Below, in pieces: positions 5,355 to 6,491 of a DNA stretch of 6,491 bases (the stretch's first letter is position 1; each line of letters begins with the position of its first letter). The translations under genes and the position numbers were made by a program. The stretch spans positions 1 to 6,491 of the forward strand of contig JAFAFN010000563.1 of NCBI GenBank assembly GCA_023423475.1, given 5' to 3'. Source of the stretch: Actinomycetes bacterium (GTDB taxonomy: Bacteria > Actinomycetota > Acidimicrobiia > Acidimicrobiales > Microtrichaceae). The notes beneath the pieces are model-generated. The model was given only the letters and a program-made list of their open reading frames with translations. It searched no databases and was not told the DNA's origin.

Positions 5355-6491
5355 TGGTTCAGGCGACCCCCACCCGACGCATGGTGATCGTCGTGCGCGC
5401 CGATCCCGTGATCTGCGGGCACTCCGGCGAGGCACGCAACCTCGCCGAAGCCGCGCTGCAACGCGGCTTCGACGACGTGCGCATCGTGACGTGGCCGATC
5501 GAGGCACTCGGCGCACTTCCGCTGAAGCCGCTGGAGTCCGTGCTGCCCTACAGCCCCGGCATCGTGGTCGAGCGACCGGAGCCCGTCGGCGACTACAAGG
5601 TGCCCGACGGCCGCTTCACCGCGGGCATGGTCGGCCGTCTCGTCGAGCTCTTCTCCGACGGTGTCCCCACCGTGTGCATCGCGCTCTACCTGACCCCGCA
5701 CGCGAGCGTCGTGGTCGAGGCGCTGTCGGTGTGCCGGTCAATGGGGCTCGACCCCCAGGTGACGACGATCGCCGAAGCGGTGGGGTCCGACATCACCAAC
5801 GTGGTGCGCACCGCCGTCGCGGACGGCCACTTCGGTGCCGCCGCCCACGTGTTCAGCTCGTACCTTGCGCACGACCACTGTGTGGCGGTGTCGGACTACA
5901 CCCGTGAGTGCATCATCGCCGCAGCGGACGAGGTCGACCTGCGGTGGGGGACCGCCTTCGGTGAGCAGTGCCGTGCACGCGTGGGTGTGTCCTACCCGGC
6001 GATCGATGCGGTGGGGCGGGTCGTGACCGACGTCGAGGTCGAACGGGTGATGGTGCGGCGGGGGTTCGAGCGTGATCGCTACGTGCTGTTCCTGTCCCGG
6101 GTCAGTCCCGAGAAGGGCGTGGACGACCTGATCGAGGGGTACGCCCGCTCGGTCGCGAGCGAGTTCGTACCGCTGGTGGTTGCAGGGCGAGGCCCGGCGC
6201 TGGACGAGATGCGTGCGCGCGCCGCCGGGTCCGGCGTGGGCGATCGCGTCGTGTTCCTCGACGACGTCGTCGACGACGAGAAGTGGGCGCTGATGCGCGG
6301 GTGTGCCGCGTTCGTGCTGCCGAGCAAGCCCAAGCCACACTTCGTCGAGACCTTCGGCATCGCCCTCGTCGAGAAGATGCTCGCAGGGGGAGGGCCGGTG
6401 ATCACGACCGCCACCGGCGGCATCCCGGAGGCGGTCGGCGACATGGCCACGATCGTCGACGTGTCGGCCCCCGAGGAGATCGCCACCGCGA
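5351..6491 (+). CDS. GT4-family glycosyltransferase, 3' end cut by the window
   Basis: 380 codons are visible and the frame is open at the right edge; GT4 enzymes are usually about 380-450 residues, so little may be missing. It should transfer a sugar from a nucleotide-sugar donor with retention, in the cytoplasm. The C-terminal Rossmann half (about 240-380) shows the donor-binding signature FLSRVSPEKG with R250 and K255, then VVAGRGP (277-282), DRVVFLDDV (298-306) and the EX7E motif with E333 and E341 in ETFGIALVE, followed by TTATGGIPEAVG. The N-terminal acceptor half has VRADPVICGHSGEARNLAEA (15-34), which likely forms the glycine-rich loop and first helix, then PYSPGIVVERPEPVGDYKVP (66-85), PHASVV, AEAVGSDITNVV (141-152) and SYPAIDAV. 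These are distinctive, but I cannot link them to a known acceptor. It begins in an ATGA overlap with the mannosidase and has its own AGGAG; ATG 5354 is an equally possible start. The family is confident; donor and acceptor are unknown, and sucrose-phosphate-synthase-like or mannosyltransferase roles are both possible. Confidence 0.9.
   Translation, partial: MMVQATPTRRMVIVVRADPVICGHSGEARNLAEAALQRGFDDVRIVTWPIEALGALPLKPLESVLPYSPGIVVERPEPVGDYKVPDGRFTAGMVGRLVELFSDGVPTVCIALYLTPHASVVVEALSVCRSMGLDPQVTTIAEAVGSDITNVVRTAVADGHFGAAAHVFSSYLAHDHCVAVSDYTRECIIAAADEVDLRWGTAFGEQCRARVGVSYPAIDAVGRVVTDVEVERVMVRRGFERDRYVLFLSRVSPEKGVDDLIEGYARSVASEFVPLVVAGRGPALDEMRARAAGSGVGDRVVFLDDVVDDEKWALMRGCAAFVLPSKPKPHFVETFGIALVEKMLAGGGPVITTATGGIPEAVGDMATIVDVSAPEEIATA

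Noticed and set aside
2565..5516. 983-codon open frame on the minus strand across the mannosidase gene
   Set aside because: It is an antisense shadow of GH92 with Arg/His/Asp-rich low-complexity sequence and no recognisable domain. GC-rich genes often leave such stop-free complements.

Overview
The window is GC-rich (roughly two thirds G+C, with third codon positions mostly G or C in the genes). It mixes Shine-Dalgarno-led starts with starts that look leaderless. This fits a high-GC actinomycete; I would guess Acidimicrobiia or a relative, but no marker gene proves it. I found no rRNA, tRNA, CRISPR array, insertion sequence or phage gene. Four larger genes lie on the plus strand, and three small genes that are easy to miss are proposed on the minus strand.

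Left part (1-922): a 190-aa DUF1801 protein with a C-terminal MORN/YwqK-like repeat pair (228-800). Divergent from it is a possible 61-aa membrane protein (36-221, minus). A strong Shine-Dalgarno at 10-16 on the minus strand suggests another minus-strand gene starting at the window edge. A perfect 14-bp palindrome (218-231) covers both divergent start codons and could be a shared operator.

Middle (923-3003): a D-aminoacylase-type metal-dependent amidohydrolase (926-2626). Facing it are two short minus-strand genes, a 54-aa (2839-3003) and a 40-aa (2651-2773) predicted single-pass membrane protein. The amidohydrolase and the 40-aa gene end convergently, with both TGA stops inside one 10-bp inverted repeat.

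Right part (3004-6491): a two-gene unit made of a GH92-type alpha-mannosidase with no visible signal peptide (3132-5354) and a GT4-family glycosyltransferase (5351 to the window end, incomplete) whose start overlaps the mannosidase stop in an ATGA. The pairing of an apparently cytoplasmic exo-mannosidase with a glycosyltransferase is the most interesting element. It suggests coupled synthesis and trimming or turnover of an intracellular mannoside or glycoconjugate, though the substrate cannot be read from sequence. The mannosidase Shine-Dalgarno lies inside a strong potential hairpin, so its translation may be controlled.

The left, middle and right parts look like separate transcription units; only the mannosidase-glycosyltransferase pair is convincingly co-translated.
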